Shown here: in pieces, positions 1 through 10,883 of the stretch
Layout: every line of letters starts with the position of its first letter
How positions within the stretch are numbered: position 1 is the first letter of the stretch
Assembly (NCBI GenBank): GCA_023416275.1
Contig: JAEZIB010000102.1
Location: forward strand, 1-64,000
Origin: Bacillota bacterium
Lineage (GTDB): Bacteria > Bacillota > Clostridia > Acetivibrionales > DSM-1351
Reading direction: 5' to 3'
DNA: 64,000 bases
Notes under the pieces: model-generated
Told to the model about the DNA's origin: nothing
What the model saw: the letters and a program-made list of their open reading frames with translations, nothing else
Databases searched by the model: none
Program-made: the position numbers and the translations under genes

Positions 1-2
1 AA

Positions 3-3000
3 GAGGGAAAGCTGGAAAGTGCAAGAACAGCACAGAGCTATACTTCTGAGATATCAGCAGCACCAGCAGCAGCGACAATAACAGTAGTCAATAACTATGT
101 AGGAACAGATGACATAATAACTGTAACTGGACTGGCAGCAGGAGACATAGTGAATGTGTATGATTTAGCAACAGCAGGAACTTTGCTGGCAACAGGAACA
201 GTAGCAGAAGGACAAACTACGTTAGTATTGAATGCAGCACAGATTGGATCAGTAGCTGGAACAATATATGTATCATTGACAAAGGTAAACAAGTTAGAAA
301 GTGCAAGGACAGCAAAGACATTTATAGTAGAACCGACAACTACTGCACTAGCAACTGCAAATATAGTAGTAACTAACTGTAGGACCGGAGTAGATGATAC
401 TGTGGTAGTATCCAATTTGGCTGAAGGTGATATAGTAAATATATATAGTGCATCAACAGCAGGAACACTCATTGGCAGCTCAACTGTTGGGATTGGACAG
501 ACTACAGTTACAATAATAATTCCACAGATAGGTGCTGCAGCAGGCTCTATATATGTATCATTAAAAAAAGATGGAAAGTTGGAGAGTTCGAGAACAGCAA
601 AGACTTTTTCTGCGGAAGCTTCAATGGGATCAAAAAATGTGAATGTTTTTGCTGGACATTCCTCATTTGTTGTGAAAGCTGATGGAACATTATGGGCTAC
701 AGGCTCTAATTATTCTGGACAACTTGGAGATGGTACAACTACAAACAGTAGTTATTGGAAACAAGTATTAACTGGTGTCTCTCAAGTTAGTTCTTTTAGT
801 AATGTTACTTTTGCTCTAAAAACAGATGGAACATTGTGGGCCGCGGGAGATAATAGTTTAGGAGAATTTGGAGATGGAACAACCACAAGCAGCACCAGCT
901 TTAAACAAGTATTAATTGGTGTTTCTGATGTATCTTGTTCTGATCGTAATACATTTATAATTAAAAAGGATAAAACACTATGGGCTATAGGTGATAATTT
1001 TTATGGGCAAATGGGGGATGGAACTCAATCTAGTACAATAGTTACAACATGGAAACAAGTGTTAACAGATGTTATTGATGTTAGTGCTGGACAAGGCTAT
1101 ACTTTAGCATTAAAAACAAATGGGACAGTCTGGGCAGCAGGTAACAATAACAATGGTCAGATAGGTAATGGAAATGATTCTTCGAACGTAATTGTATGGC
1201 AGCAAGTACTGACAGGGGTATCACAAATAAGTGCAGGTAGTTCTCATTCTTTAGCATTAAAAACTGATGGAACAGTTTGGGTTACAGGTAGTAGTTATAA
1301 TGGACAAGCCGGAGAGAGAACAGAAAAAATTAGTACTTGGAAACAAACGCTATTATTGAATGTGTCCAAAATTAGTGCTTCTAATTGGAGCCATTCTTTA
1401 GTGCTAAAAACTGATGGTACAGTGTGGGCAACTGGATCAAACGATTGTGGACAATTAGGTGTTGAAGGAGTTACGACGGTCTATACATGGAGACAGGTAT
1501 TGGATGATGGGTATAATATTTATGCCGGTGACAGTAATTCTTTTGTCATAAAAAAGGATGGAACACTATGGGGAACTGGTAAGAATTATAGTGGACAACT
1601 AGGTAATGGTCTTACTTGTGATTTACTTTCGTGGAAACAAACATGTCCTGGTGATCCAGTTGGAGCAGCGATAGCTGCGGTAAAAATATTAGAAGATTCG
1701 TACAGATTACAGTCAGATTTAGATAGTGCTAGAATATTAGTAAACGCACTAAATTCAGAACCTGAGAAAATAATTTTAACAAATAGGCTAAATGTAGTGC
1801 AAGATTATATTAATGCAAGAACAGCAGTGGAAAATGCAGAGTTAGTAAAATCGCAGGCAAATGTGGATAGTGCGAAAGTATTAGTAAATGCACTTCCTTC
1901 AGAAACTGACAAAATGCAATTGACAAATAGATTAAATGCAGTGCAGGTATTTGCTGATGCATTAACAGGTGTAGTAAATGCAGAAACATTAAAAACGCCA
2001 TTAAGCATTAGCAGTGCGAATGAAAAAGTAAATGCATTACCCAAAAGCCAAGAAAAAACCAATTTACTAGGTAGACTTTATCAGATTGAAACATTTCTAA
2101 AAGCTTCAGCAGCAGTAGATATTGCTGAATTAGAAAAAAAGCAAATAAGTATAGATAATGCTACAGCACTTGTAAGTGTTTTAATTGCCAGTATAGATAA
2201 AACCAGTTTAACTAATAGGCTAATTGGAGTTCAATTAATAGTTGATGCTATGACTGAAGTAGAAAAGGCAGAAACATTAAAAACTCAAAAAAGCTTTGAT
2301 GCCGCAGATAACCTTGTAAACAAACTGACTGAAGGAACTGATAAATTGAACTTAATTAGCAGACTAACTGCTATCAAGCCAATTGTTGATGCAACAACGG
2401 CAGTAATAAGTGCTGAAGCATCAAAAACAGATGAAACTATTGCCGTTGCTACTCTACTTATTAATGCTCTTCCTTTAGGGGATGATAAGACAAATTTAAC
2501 AAATAGATTAATTGCTATTGAGCCTATGGTTTTTGTAGCAGCAGCTGTTATAAATGCAGAAAAATCTAAAACTCAGGAAAGTGTCGATAGTGCAAGGATA
2601 TTAGTTGATGGATTGACTGCGAGTAACGATAAAACAAACTTAAAAAACAGGCTGAATGCAGTACAATCAATACTCAATGCAACAACAATGGTTATTAATG
2701 CAGAAAATACAAAAATGCAGATATATGTAGATAGTGCAAGAGTATTAATAAATTTATTGCCAGATGGAACAGATAAGACTCAACTCTTGGAAAGATTAAA
2801 TTCTGTCGAGTATACTAATAATTATAACAACGCTGTCACAGTGGCTACAACATATGTAATAACTGCAGAGAACAGTAAAAAACAGTCAGATATTGATGTG
2901 GCTTTGGTAGTAGTTAATTCACTCCCAGATGGAACAGATAAGAATGGTTTAATAGGTAGACTTAATGATTTACAAACAAAAGTTAACTTAATTCCGATAA

Positions 3001-6000
3001 ATCTACAAGCTAATAAAATAAGCTATAACAGCATTAAAATAATTTGGGAAAAACCTAGCGCTGAAATTTCTGGATACAAAGTATATAGAAATGAAGCAGA
3101 AGTTGGAAATACATCTACAGCGGAATTTACAGATATAAATTTAAAAGCTTTAACAACATATACATACTCTGTAAGAACGTATGACGAAGTTGGTACTTTG
3201 TCAGATGAAAGTAATATTATAACTGTATCAACAAGTAGAGCACAGGATATCGGATGCCCTAGTGTACCTGTAAATGTAACACCTGCAGCAATAACATTTA
3301 CATCCATCAAGCTAAATTGGGATTCATCTACTGATGACATTTGGATAGCTGGCTATAAAGTGTATAGAGATTCTTTCGAAATCGGAACTACAATAGATAC
3401 AACTTTTACTGATATAAATCTAACTCAGGGAAATACATATGTATATACAATAGCAGCATTCGATGAAGCAGGTAATATATCTCAGCAAAGTAGTGGTTTG
3501 GCTGTAACTACAGAGGTAGCATCGGATAATGAACCACCTTTACCCCCAACAAATTTATCCGCGACGTCAAAAACAAAGGATAGTATTGAGTTAGTATGGG
3601 ATCTATGTACTGACAATATTGGTGTAACAGGTTATAGAATATATAGAAATGATAAATTGGTAGGAAATACTGTTTCAACAAACTTCATTGAAAAAGGACT
3701 TAGTGATGCAACAGAATATACATACGTAATCAAGGCATACGACGAAGTGGGAAATGTATCTTCTGCTAGTAATGAAATTATTGTTACAACTGATTTGGAT
3801 TTTCCAGATAAACCTGCAAATTTAAGAGCCTTATTAAAAACTTCAACTTCAATAAACTTAATATGGGATGATGTGCCTAAGGCAGATAAATATGAAATCG
3901 AAATTGATAGAACAAAAATAGAAGTTACATCACAGCCAGGCTATAACCACTCAAATTTATTAGTTGGCAGTTCTCATTCATATAGAGTAAGAGCAATAAA
4001 TAGTATTGGCTATGGGGAATGGAGTGAGTCAGTATCCTTTAGCACAATATCTAATAATGCACCATCAAAGATTAATTTTGAGGCAGCAAATAAGCAAATC
4101 CTTTTAAGTTGGCAAGATACACCTGAAAAGATTTTCTATGAGGTAGAGGTTGATGGTGTTATTGTAAGCAATGGTGTAAATACCCAATTTACTCATTCAA
4201 ACTTAATACCAAATACAACACATACATATAGAGTAAGAACAATTTATGCTACGGGAACCAGCCAATGGTCGCAACTCATTAAGGTATCAACTCTTTTGCT
4301 GGATACACCAACAAACATAAGAACTACTGGTACACAAAATTCTGTATTATTCAAATTTGACTATGTACAAACCACAACTTCTATTGAGATTGAGATAGAC
4401 GGAAGAGAAATCATTTCAAACGGATTTGTATATGAATATGAACTTACAGGATTGACTTCAGGGAAAACGTATTCTTTCAGGATTCGTAATAAAAACGTTA
4501 ATGGCGTTAGTGCATGGAGTAATCCTATCGTTCAAAAAACAAGTGATCTAAATAGTGAGATTAGTGGTAAGTGGACTTCAAATGATCCAATATCAGAATT
4601 ATTAAAAAAATTCCGGGCATATAGGACTGCACAAGCAAATGGCAAGATATATATTATTGGCGGGTTATATGTAGCTAGTGGTGAGGTATATTATTCAAAT
4701 GGTGTGGTGAAAAGTCAAGTTATAGAATATGATCCTATTTCAAAAAAATCAGTACAAAAAGCTGATATGCCCACAGCAAGAAGAGAGGCATCAGTTGTAA
4801 ATGTGAATGGGAAAATATATGTAATTGGAGGATATGGTGCTACCGGCATAAGTAAGGCTGTAGAAGTATATGACCCTAGCACAAACTCGTGGGCTACTAA
4901 AGCGAGCGTACCTACAGCCGCAGTTGGCTATGGAGTAGAAGCACTTGATAGTAAAATATATGTTGTTGGTGGAAGTAAAGATGGTATTGAATTAGATACT
5001 GTAAATGTATATGACACCATCACAGATACGTGGACTACAAAGAAGAACATGAATATACCGAGAAAAGATTTGGGATTAGTCGAGTGTAATCAAAAACTTT
5101 ATGCGATAAATGGTACGAATAAAAGTTGGCTTCCAATCCCTGTAGAAGAATATGATCCTCAAACTGATACATGGTTAATAAAAGGATTATTGCCTACTAC
5201 AAGTTCTAAAAAAATAGTACAAACCAATGGCAGGATATTTATCCTTATGGGATATAATGAAAGTAAGTCGAAACAATATCCAATGGAAATATATAACCCA
5301 ATTACAAATACCTGTACCACTTATAATCAATTTCCACAATTACAATATATTCAAGATATGGTAGCAATAAATGATAAATTATATTTAACTGGTTTTATTA
5401 GTTATACTGAGACTAATGGAATTGAAATCTACGATCTTTCAGCACCTTCAAAACCATCAGATATACCAAGTAATATTTATACAAATATATCAAATAATAA
5501 TAGTGATATAAATATTTATTGGGATTCTATAGATTCGGCAGTTGGATATGAAGTTGAGGTGGATGGACAGAAAATAGTAAGTGTAGTAACAAATAGTTAT
5601 ACTGACTATTCAGCTAAGATGGACGCTGTACATAAATATAGAATAAGGGTAAAAAGTGTTTATGGAAGTGGAGATTGGAGTGATGTAATAACTGTTTTGA
5701 AACAAGATGTTAAATATTCAGAGGATATAATACCACTATTGACTTCAAATAATTCATCAGAGCCAATTGTTGTTGATAGTAACTACAATAGCACAGATGC
5801 ATACCGTGTATTTAATAATTCAACAAGTTACTGGGAAACTTATGATGTACCACCTATTGGCGGGCATTTCTTAAAAATTGATTTGGGTTCAGCCGGCTCA
5901 CAAAGAGTAACAAAAATAAAATTAGCAAGTGCTTCATTTCCGGGAGATTGTGGAATAAAAAATTGGGAACTATGGGTATCTATGGATGGGATTAATTATA

Positions 6001-9000
6001 CAAAACTTACTAGTGGTGTCCAACCAAACGATAATAATAATCATGACTACATCTTTGAAAACAATAAATCGTATCAATACTATAGATTAAATATATTGGA
6101 TTCATATCATTCTAAATATTATGCTGGAGTTTCAGAGATAGAATTAATGACTCCTCAAGAGTTATCAATAGGGATAGATACGCCTACAGAATTTAGTGCA
6201 AATTCTACCTCAAACAACACTGTCCTTCTTTCTTGGACAGCAGTAACAGGTGCTACAGGGTATGACCTAGATATTGATGGTATTGTAGTTAGTACTACTG
6301 GATTAACTTATACTCATACAAATTTGATGCCACGTTCAAAGCATAATTATAGAATACGATGCAAAACAGAAAATCAATGCAGCCAATGGAGTAGTGTTGT
6401 TTCTGTAGATATGAGTACTCTAGGAACAAAAGAAAACCCATACATAATCTCTTCAAAGGAGGATCTTATAAATATTAAAATTGATCTTTCTGGATATTAC
6501 AAATTAGCAGGAGACATAGATTTAGAGAATATTGAATGGATACCAATAGGTAATTCTGAAACACCATTCGCAGGTGGATTTGATGGACAAGGACATACTA
6601 TTAAGAATCTAAAAATAAGTGAAAATCAAACACAATACATCGGCTTATTTGGAACGATATATAATGCTACTATTCAAAATGTGAGTATTGAAGATAGCAA
6701 TATACGAGATGGTGGAGAAAATGTATCTATAAATGGAAATATAAAAGGTATTGTTTATACTGGAATACTTGTTGGACAGGCTCATGGCAATGTACAAATT
6801 AGTAATTGTAAAGTTACTGGAACCTTAGATCTGTGTTATTTGACAAATGCATATTCATCATATGCTGGAGGTTTAGTAGGATGTGTTAATTATATGGGAG
6901 CAATAGAAAATTGTTCTGCAAATGTTAATATAAAATCATATTCCAATTATGAATATATAGGAGGCTTAGCTGGATATTTAAATAAAACTAGTATATCAAA
7001 GTGTTTTACAACAGGAGATATATCTAGTTACAATGTCAAAGCAGTTGGTGGATTAATTGGTTATAACAATGATGGAAACGTATCTGATAGCTATTCGACA
7101 GCCAACATCACAGCTAATACTAAAAATGGATATTATGTTGGTGGATTTTGTGGCTATTCATACGGCAGGAATACAGTGTGTGAAATAAGGAATTGTTACT
7201 CAGTTGGAGTTGTAAAAGCCAATAAAACTAATATTGATGCTTTTAATTGCAGCGGTGGATTCATTGGAGGTTCTTCAAATACCACTATTGTTAGTTGTTA
7301 TTTTGACGGAATTGCTGCAAGATATATAAGTTCAATTGTAATTGCAAGTGAAGATAACAAACTGACTACTAGTATGGTAAGACAAAAAACATTCCTAGGC
7401 TGGGATTTTGATAATACTTGGAGCATAGATGAAAATAAATCATATCCTTATTTGAAAAATGTTATAAATCCTAGACAGGTAATAGCAGTAGATTGCAAAT
7501 CAATGGTGGAAAGTGGAAGTGGCACAGTTAGTGATCCTTATTTAATAAAGACAAGGGAACAATTAAACAATATTAAATATGGTGATTTGTCAGCCAACTA
7601 TAAATTAGTGGAAGATATAGACTTGGCAAATGCTGAGTGGGAGCCAATTGGGAACCAGTGTAACCCGTTCACTGGTAATTTAAATGGAAACGGCTGCTCA
7701 ATTAAAAATCTAAAAATAACTTCAGAGAATAGTAATTTAGGCATGTTTGGATTTATTGTTGATGGAACCATAGAAAATCTGAATTTTGTAAATGTAAATA
7801 TAGCAGGTGGTAGTTATACTGGAGCACTTGCGGGAACAGGAAAGTCTGTTAGCGTTAGAAACTGCAAGATGATAGGCACCAATTGTATAAATGGACAATC
7901 ATATACAGGCGGCTTAGCAGGGAAATTAGAGAATTCTACAGTATCAAATTGTTTTGTAACAGGAACTATTACTAATACCAATTCTTATGCTGGTGGATTA
8001 GTTGGATATGTATCAGGGGGAAGTGTATCTGATAGTTCTACAAAAGTTAATATTAGTGGAGATAGCGATATTGGTGGATTAGTAGGGGAAGCAAACGATA
8101 CTATTTTCACAAAATGTTATACGACAAAAACAACTCTCAATGCTAAAGGTTATGTTGGTGGATTAATAGGAAATTTATTAAATGCAAGTGTAACAAAATG
8201 TTATGCGGCGGAAACGACTATCATTGCTGAAGGTTATGCTGGCGGGTTAATAGGGAATTTAGTAAAAGCAAGTATATCAAAGTGTTATGCGGCAGGAACT
8301 ATTTCCAATATTATTACCACTGCTGGTGGATTGATAGGAGTTGCAACTGAAGGAAGTGTATCAGATAGCTATGTAGCAGTTAATATTAGTGCGGTTAGTA
8401 ATGGTGGCAAAGGTAGTGTTATTGGTGGATTTATAGGATGCATTAATAGTTATAATGTTCCAGCATGTGCAATTAAAAATTGTTACTCATTAGGAAGTAT
8501 TAAGACAGCAGATTACGATTACCAACGTAACTTAGGAGGTTTCGTTGGCTATATTTCTAATGGTAAAAATATTGTTGGCTGCTATTATGATGGGCAATCT
8601 TCAGATATGATAAAGAGAGATTATATAAGTGAAAATGTCAGTAAAATGACTTCTAGTATGCAGAGGAAGAAGACTTTTATAGGATGGGATTTTGTTAATA
8701 CGTGGGGCATAGATGAAAATAAATCATATCCATATTTAAAGAACATGAATAATTCAGAACAGGTATTTAAAGCATGTGCAAATAGTGATTTGATAAAAGG
8801 AAGTGGTACACAGGATGACCCATATATTATAGAGACTAAGGAGCAATTAAATAATATAAAATATGAAACATCTTCACACTATATTTTGTCAAGAGATATA
8901 GATCTGGAAAATATGAAGTGGGATTATATTGGAATGCCTAATGCACCTTTTGTAGGCAGCTTCGATGGGAAGGGCTATACTATTCGCAATCTAAGAGATT

Positions 9001-10736
9001 CCGGGCTTTTTAGTTATACAAAAAATGCAACAATTAGAAATATAAATTTAGAAAATGTCAATATTAGTGGTACAGGGTATATTGGAGCAATAGTAAGGAG
9101 TGCAGAGAATACTAATATTATTAATTGTAATTTGTTGGGTGATTGTATAGTAAGTGCTTCTGGAGACTATGTCGGAGGGATTGTAGGATGGATGAGTGGT
9201 GGAAGAATAGAAAATTGTTCATCTAGTCTAGAAGCAAATGGAAGTTTTTCGTATGCTGGAGGATTGGCAGGCAGTATTTGGAATACTGATGTTATAAAAT
9301 GTAAAGCAACAGTTAATTTATTAGGTTCAAGCACTTCTGGATGCATAGGAGGACTTGTTGGTAGTGCGGTTGATTCTAGTATTACTGAAAGCTATGCAAC
9401 AGGTAATATTTGTGTACATGCGGAGAAAGTTGGAGGATTTGTAGGTTATTTAGCAAGTGGCTACCTGGGCCGTGGAATTATACGCAATTGTTTTTCATTA
9501 TGTAATGTAAATTCAGATGTATTAATAAGAGTAGGTGGGTTTGTTGGTTGGTTTAAATCGGGTACTTTCCAAAACTGCTATGCAGCAGGAACAATGAATC
9601 GCATAATTAATCCGATAGTAGGGGAGAGTGGAGTAGATACCTTAGTAAATTGTTACTTTAATTCTACAATCACAGGACTTACTAATCCTACAGAACATGC
9701 TAGAACTACGGCCCAGCTAATGAAACAAGCAACCTTTATAGGATGGGATTTTACAAATGTTTGGAGCATACAGGAGGGAACGTCTTATCCGTTCCTGAAA
9801 AATATGGTTAATGCGCCAGGTATAATTGTTATGGATTTAAGTAATAACTTTATCAGCGTGGCATGGAATCCTGTTGATGGAGCAGATAGCTATGATCTAG
9901 AGATTGACAATATCACAACTATATCATTGACTGAGAGGAAATATCTACATAAGGGACTTCTTCCAAACACAGTCCACACTTATAGATTTAGAACACATAA
10001 GTCAGGTGTAGTAAGCGAATGGAGTACATTAATTACATTAATAACATTGGCAGAACTTATGCCAACTCCTAATAATGCAAAGGCTACTTATGCTGATGGG
10101 CAAATAACCTTTAGCTGGGATGTAGTACCAGAAGCAATGCAATATGAGATAGAAGTTGACGGGGAAGAGATGAATGTAGGAAAAAATTTAACTTATATTA
10201 GTAGTGGTTTCTCGAATATAAAACAGCATACTTATAGGGTTAGGGCTAAAAACTCACTTTTTGCAAGCGAATGGAGTAATATAGTGTCTGAAATAGGCTG
10301 GAATAATGAAACTCCAGCAGTATGTTTAGCACAAGCTAACTGGGTAAATGAAGAGTCTGCTGATGGTGGTATCGAGGTTGTTGTTAAGACAAATTATGTT
10401 AATAATATGTACACAGCATTCCTTGAGTTAGAATATAATCCTGCAGAACTAATCATTAATGAGGATACTATTAAGCAACTATTATGGACTGAGGAGGAAG
10501 CTGGATACTTACAATATGAGGTTGATGAAGCTACAGGGAAAATTAAAATATTGATTTCTGCTACTGCAGATGATCCAAGTAACTCAGGTTTGGCTGATAT
10601 AATGAGTTTTAAGGTTAAGCTTAATGAGATAGGCATATCTGTATTAAGGGTTAATAAAGCCGAGATCATAGATTCATCAGGTAACTATATTGAAATTCCT
10701 AATGTACAGGCTTTGAACATTACAGGAATACAATAA
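3..10736 (+). CDS. Giant multidomain surface protein, 5' end outside the window (RCC1, helical repeats, FN3, kelch, discoidin, GLUG, cohesin-like)
   Basis: The frame is open from the first bases, so the start lies to the left. The first ~620 nt encode repeats of ~85 residues ending in KLESARTAKTF-like blocks. RCC1 blade repeats (DGTLWATGSN type) span about 624-1655. About nine helical repeats of ~48 residues (SAKVLVNALP...LTNRLNAVQ), which resemble SbsC C-terminal repeats, span 1660-2990. Six FN3 domains (2995-4545) follow, then kelch repeats (4560-5445, GKIYVIGG motifs), FN3 (5450-5700), an F5/8-type discoidin domain (5715-6165) and FN3 (6178-6420). Three GLUG-rich blocks (6424-7480, 7500-8755, 8790-9805) each end in a GWDF...SYPYLKN-like segment. 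Two FN3 domains (9807-10300) and a cohesin-like domain (10320-10733) close the protein. All are adhesion or scaffold modules; no catalytic domain was seen. It is inferred to be a secreted scaffold or adhesin. The cohesin could receive a dockerin such as the one in the next gene. Confidence 0.9.
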   Translation, partial: EGKLESARTAQSYTSEISAAPAAATITVVNNYVGTDDIITVTGLAAGDIVNVYDLATAGTLLATGTVAEGQTTLVLNAAQIGSVAGTIYVSLTKVNKLESARTAKTFIVEPTTTALATANIVVTNCRTGVDDTVVVSNLAEGDIVNIYSASTAGTLIGSSTVGIGQTTVTIIIPQIGAAAGSIYVSLKKDGKLESSRTAKTFSAEASMGSKNVNVFAGHSSFVVKADGTLWATGSNYSGQLGDGTTTNSSYWKQVLTGVSQVSSFSNVTFALKTDGTLWAAGDNSLGEFGDGTTTSSTSFKQVLIGVSDVSCSDRNTFIIKKDKTLWAIGDNFYGQMGDGTQSSTIVTTWKQVLTDVIDVSAGQGYTLALKTNGTVWAAGNNNNGQIGNGNDSSNVIVWQQVLTGVSQISAGSSHSLALKTDGTVWVTGSSYNGQAGERTEKISTWKQTLLLNVSKISASNWSHSLVLKTDGTVWATGSNDCGQLGVEGVTTVYTWRQVLDDGYNIYAGDSNSFVIKKDGTLWGTGKNYSGQLGNGLTCDLLSWKQTCPGDPVGAAIAAVKILEDSYRLQSDLDSARILVNALNSEPEKIILTNRLNVVQDYINARTAVENAELVKSQANVDSAKVLVNALPSETDKMQLTNRLNAVQVFADALTGVVNAETLKTPLSISSANEKVNALPKSQEKTNLLGRLYQIETFLKASAAVDIAELEKKQISIDNATALVSVLIASIDKTSLTNRLIGVQLIVDAMTEVEKAETLKTQKSFDAADNLVNKLTEGTDKLNLISRLTAIKPIVDATTAVISAEASKTDETIAVATLLINALPLGDDKTNLTNRLIAIEPMVFVAAAVINAEKSKTQESVDSARILVDGLTASNDKTNLKNRLNAVQSILNATTMVINAENTKMQIYVDSARVLINLLPDGTDKTQLLERLNSVEYTNNYNNAVTVATTYVITAENSKKQSDIDVALVVVNSLPDGTDKNGLIGRLNDLQTKVNLIPINLQANKISYNSIKIIWEKPSAEISGYKVYRNEAEVGNTSTAEFTDINLKALTTYTYSVRTYDEVGTLSDESNIITVSTSRAQDIGCPSVPVNVTPAAITFTSIKLNWDSSTDDIWIAGYKVYRDSFEIGTTIDTTFTDINLTQGNTYVYTIAAFDEAGNISQQSSGLAVTTEVASDNEPPLPPTNLSATSKTKDSIELVWDLCTDNIGVTGYRIYRNDKLVGNTVSTNFIEKGLSDATEYTYVIKAYDEVGNVSSASNEIIVTTDLDFPDKPANLRALLKTSTSINLIWDDVPKADKYEIEIDRTKIEVTSQPGYNHSNLLVGSSHSYRVRAINSIGYGEWSESVSFSTISNNAPSKINFEAANKQILLSWQDTPEKIFYEVEVDGVIVSNGVNTQFTHSNLIPNTTHTYRVRTIYATGTSQWSQLIKVSTLLLDTPTNIRTTGTQNSVLFKFDYVQTTTSIEIEIDGREIISNGFVYEYELTGLTSGKTYSFRIRNKNVNGVSAWSNPIVQKTSDLNSEISGKWTSNDPISELLKKFRAYRTAQANGKIYIIGGLYVASGEVYYSNGVVKSQVIEYDPISKKSVQKADMPTARREASVVNVNGKIYVIGGYGATGISKAVEVYDPSTNSWATKASVPTAAVGYGVEALDSKIYVVGGSKDGIELDTVNVYDTITDTWTTKKNMNIPRKDLGLVECNQKLYAINGTNKSWLPIPVEEYDPQTDTWLIKGLLPTTSSKKIVQTNGRIFILMGYNESKSKQYPMEIYNPITNTCTTYNQFPQLQYIQDMVAINDKLYLTGFISYTETNGIEIYDLSAPSKPSDIPSNIYTNISNNNSDINIYWDSIDSAVGYEVEVDGQKIVSVVTNSYTDYSAKMDAVHKYRIRVKSVYGSGDWSDVITVLKQDVKYSEDIIPLLTSNNSSEPIVVDSNYNSTDAYRVFNNSTSYWETYDVPPIGGHFLKIDLGSAGSQRVTKIKLASASFPGDCGIKNWELWVSMDGINYTKLTSGVQPNDNNNHDYIFENNKSYQYYRLNILDSYHSKYYAGVSEIELMTPQELSIGIDTPTEFSANSTSNNTVLLSWTAVTGATGYDLDIDGIVVSTTGLTYTHTNLMPRSKHNYRIRCKTENQCSQWSSVVSVDMSTLGTKENPYIISSKEDLINIKIDLSGYYKLAGDIDLENIEWIPIGNSETPFAGGFDGQGHTIKNLKISENQTQYIGLFGTIYNATIQNVSIEDSNIRDGGENVSINGNIKGIVYTGILVGQAHGNVQISNCKVTGTLDLCYLTNAYSSYAGGLVGCVNYMGAIENCSANVNIKSYSNYEYIGGLAGYLNKTSISKCFTTGDISSYNVKAVGGLIGYNNDGNVSDSYSTANITANTKNGYYVGGFCGYSYGRNTVCEIRNCYSVGVVKANKTNIDAFNCSGGFIGGSSNTTIVSCYFDGIAARYISSIVIASEDNKLTTSMVRQKTFLGWDFDNTWSIDENKSYPYLKNVINPRQVIAVDCKSMVESGSGTVSDPYLIKTREQLNNIKYGDLSANYKLVEDIDLANAEWEPIGNQCNPFTGNLNGNGCSIKNLKITSENSNLGMFGFIVDGTIENLNFVNVNIAGGSYTGALAGTGKSVSVRNCKMIGTNCINGQSYTGGLAGKLENSTVSNCFVTGTITNTNSYAGGLVGYVSGGSVSDSSTKVNISGDSDIGGLVGEANDTIFTKCYTTKTTLNAKGYVGGLIGNLLNASVTKCYAAETTIIAEGYAGGLIGNLVKASISKCYAAGTISNIITTAGGLIGVATEGSVSDSYVAVNISAVSNGGKGSVIGGFIGCINSYNVPACAIKNCYSLGSIKTADYDYQRNLGGFVGYISNGKNIVGCYYDGQSSDMIKRDYISENVSKMTSSMQRKKTFIGWDFVNTWGIDENKSYPYLKNMNNSEQVFKACANSDLIKGSGTQDDPYIIETKEQLNNIKYETSSHYILSRDIDLENMKWDYIGMPNAPFVGSFDGKGYTIRNLRDSGLFSYTKNATIRNINLENVNISGTGYIGAIVRSAENTNIINCNLLGDCIVSASGDYVGGIVGWMSGGRIENCSSSLEANGSFSYAGGLAGSIWNTDVIKCKATVNLLGSSTSGCIGGLVGSAVDSSITESYATGNICVHAEKVGGFVGYLASGYLGRGIIRNCFSLCNVNSDVLIRVGGFVGWFKSGTFQNCYAAGTMNRIINPIVGESGVDTLVNCYFNSTITGLTNPTEHARTTAQLMKQATFIGWDFTNVWSIQEGTSYPFLKNMVNAPGIIVMDLSNNFISVAWNPVDGADSYDLEIDNITTISLTERKYLHKGLLPNTVHTYRFRTHKSGVVSEWSTLITLITLAELMPTPNNAKATYADGQITFSWDVVPEAMQYEIEVDGEEMNVGKNLTYISSGFSNIKQHTYRVRAKNSLFASEWSNIVSEIGWNNETPAVCLAQANWVNEESADGGIEVVVKTNYVNNMYTAFLELEYNPAELIINEDTIKQLLWTEEEAGYLQYEVDEATGKIKILISATADDPSNSGLADIMSFKVKLNEIGISVLRVNKAEIIDSSGNYIEIPNVQALNITGIQ

Positions 10737-10759
10737 TAAGCATACAAAATATATTAAGG

Positions 10760-10806
10760 GGCTGCTGCAAATTAGGAAATATAGATTATCAAGCTTTGCA
10801 GCAGCC
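10760..10806 (+). terminator. Hairpin after the giant surface protein gene
   Basis: A perfect 12-bp stem (GGCTGCTGCAAA with TTTGCAGCAGCC) and a 23-nt loop begin 24 nt after the stop codon. No T-run follows, so it may be a weak terminator or an mRNA 3'-end stabiliser. Confidence 0.5.
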
Positions 10807-10883
10807 TAAGCAAAACCTACATTGTGTGGTCGGCTTCTAACCACTGATGATACTCATTAGAATTAAGAAATGGAGAGAGCATT

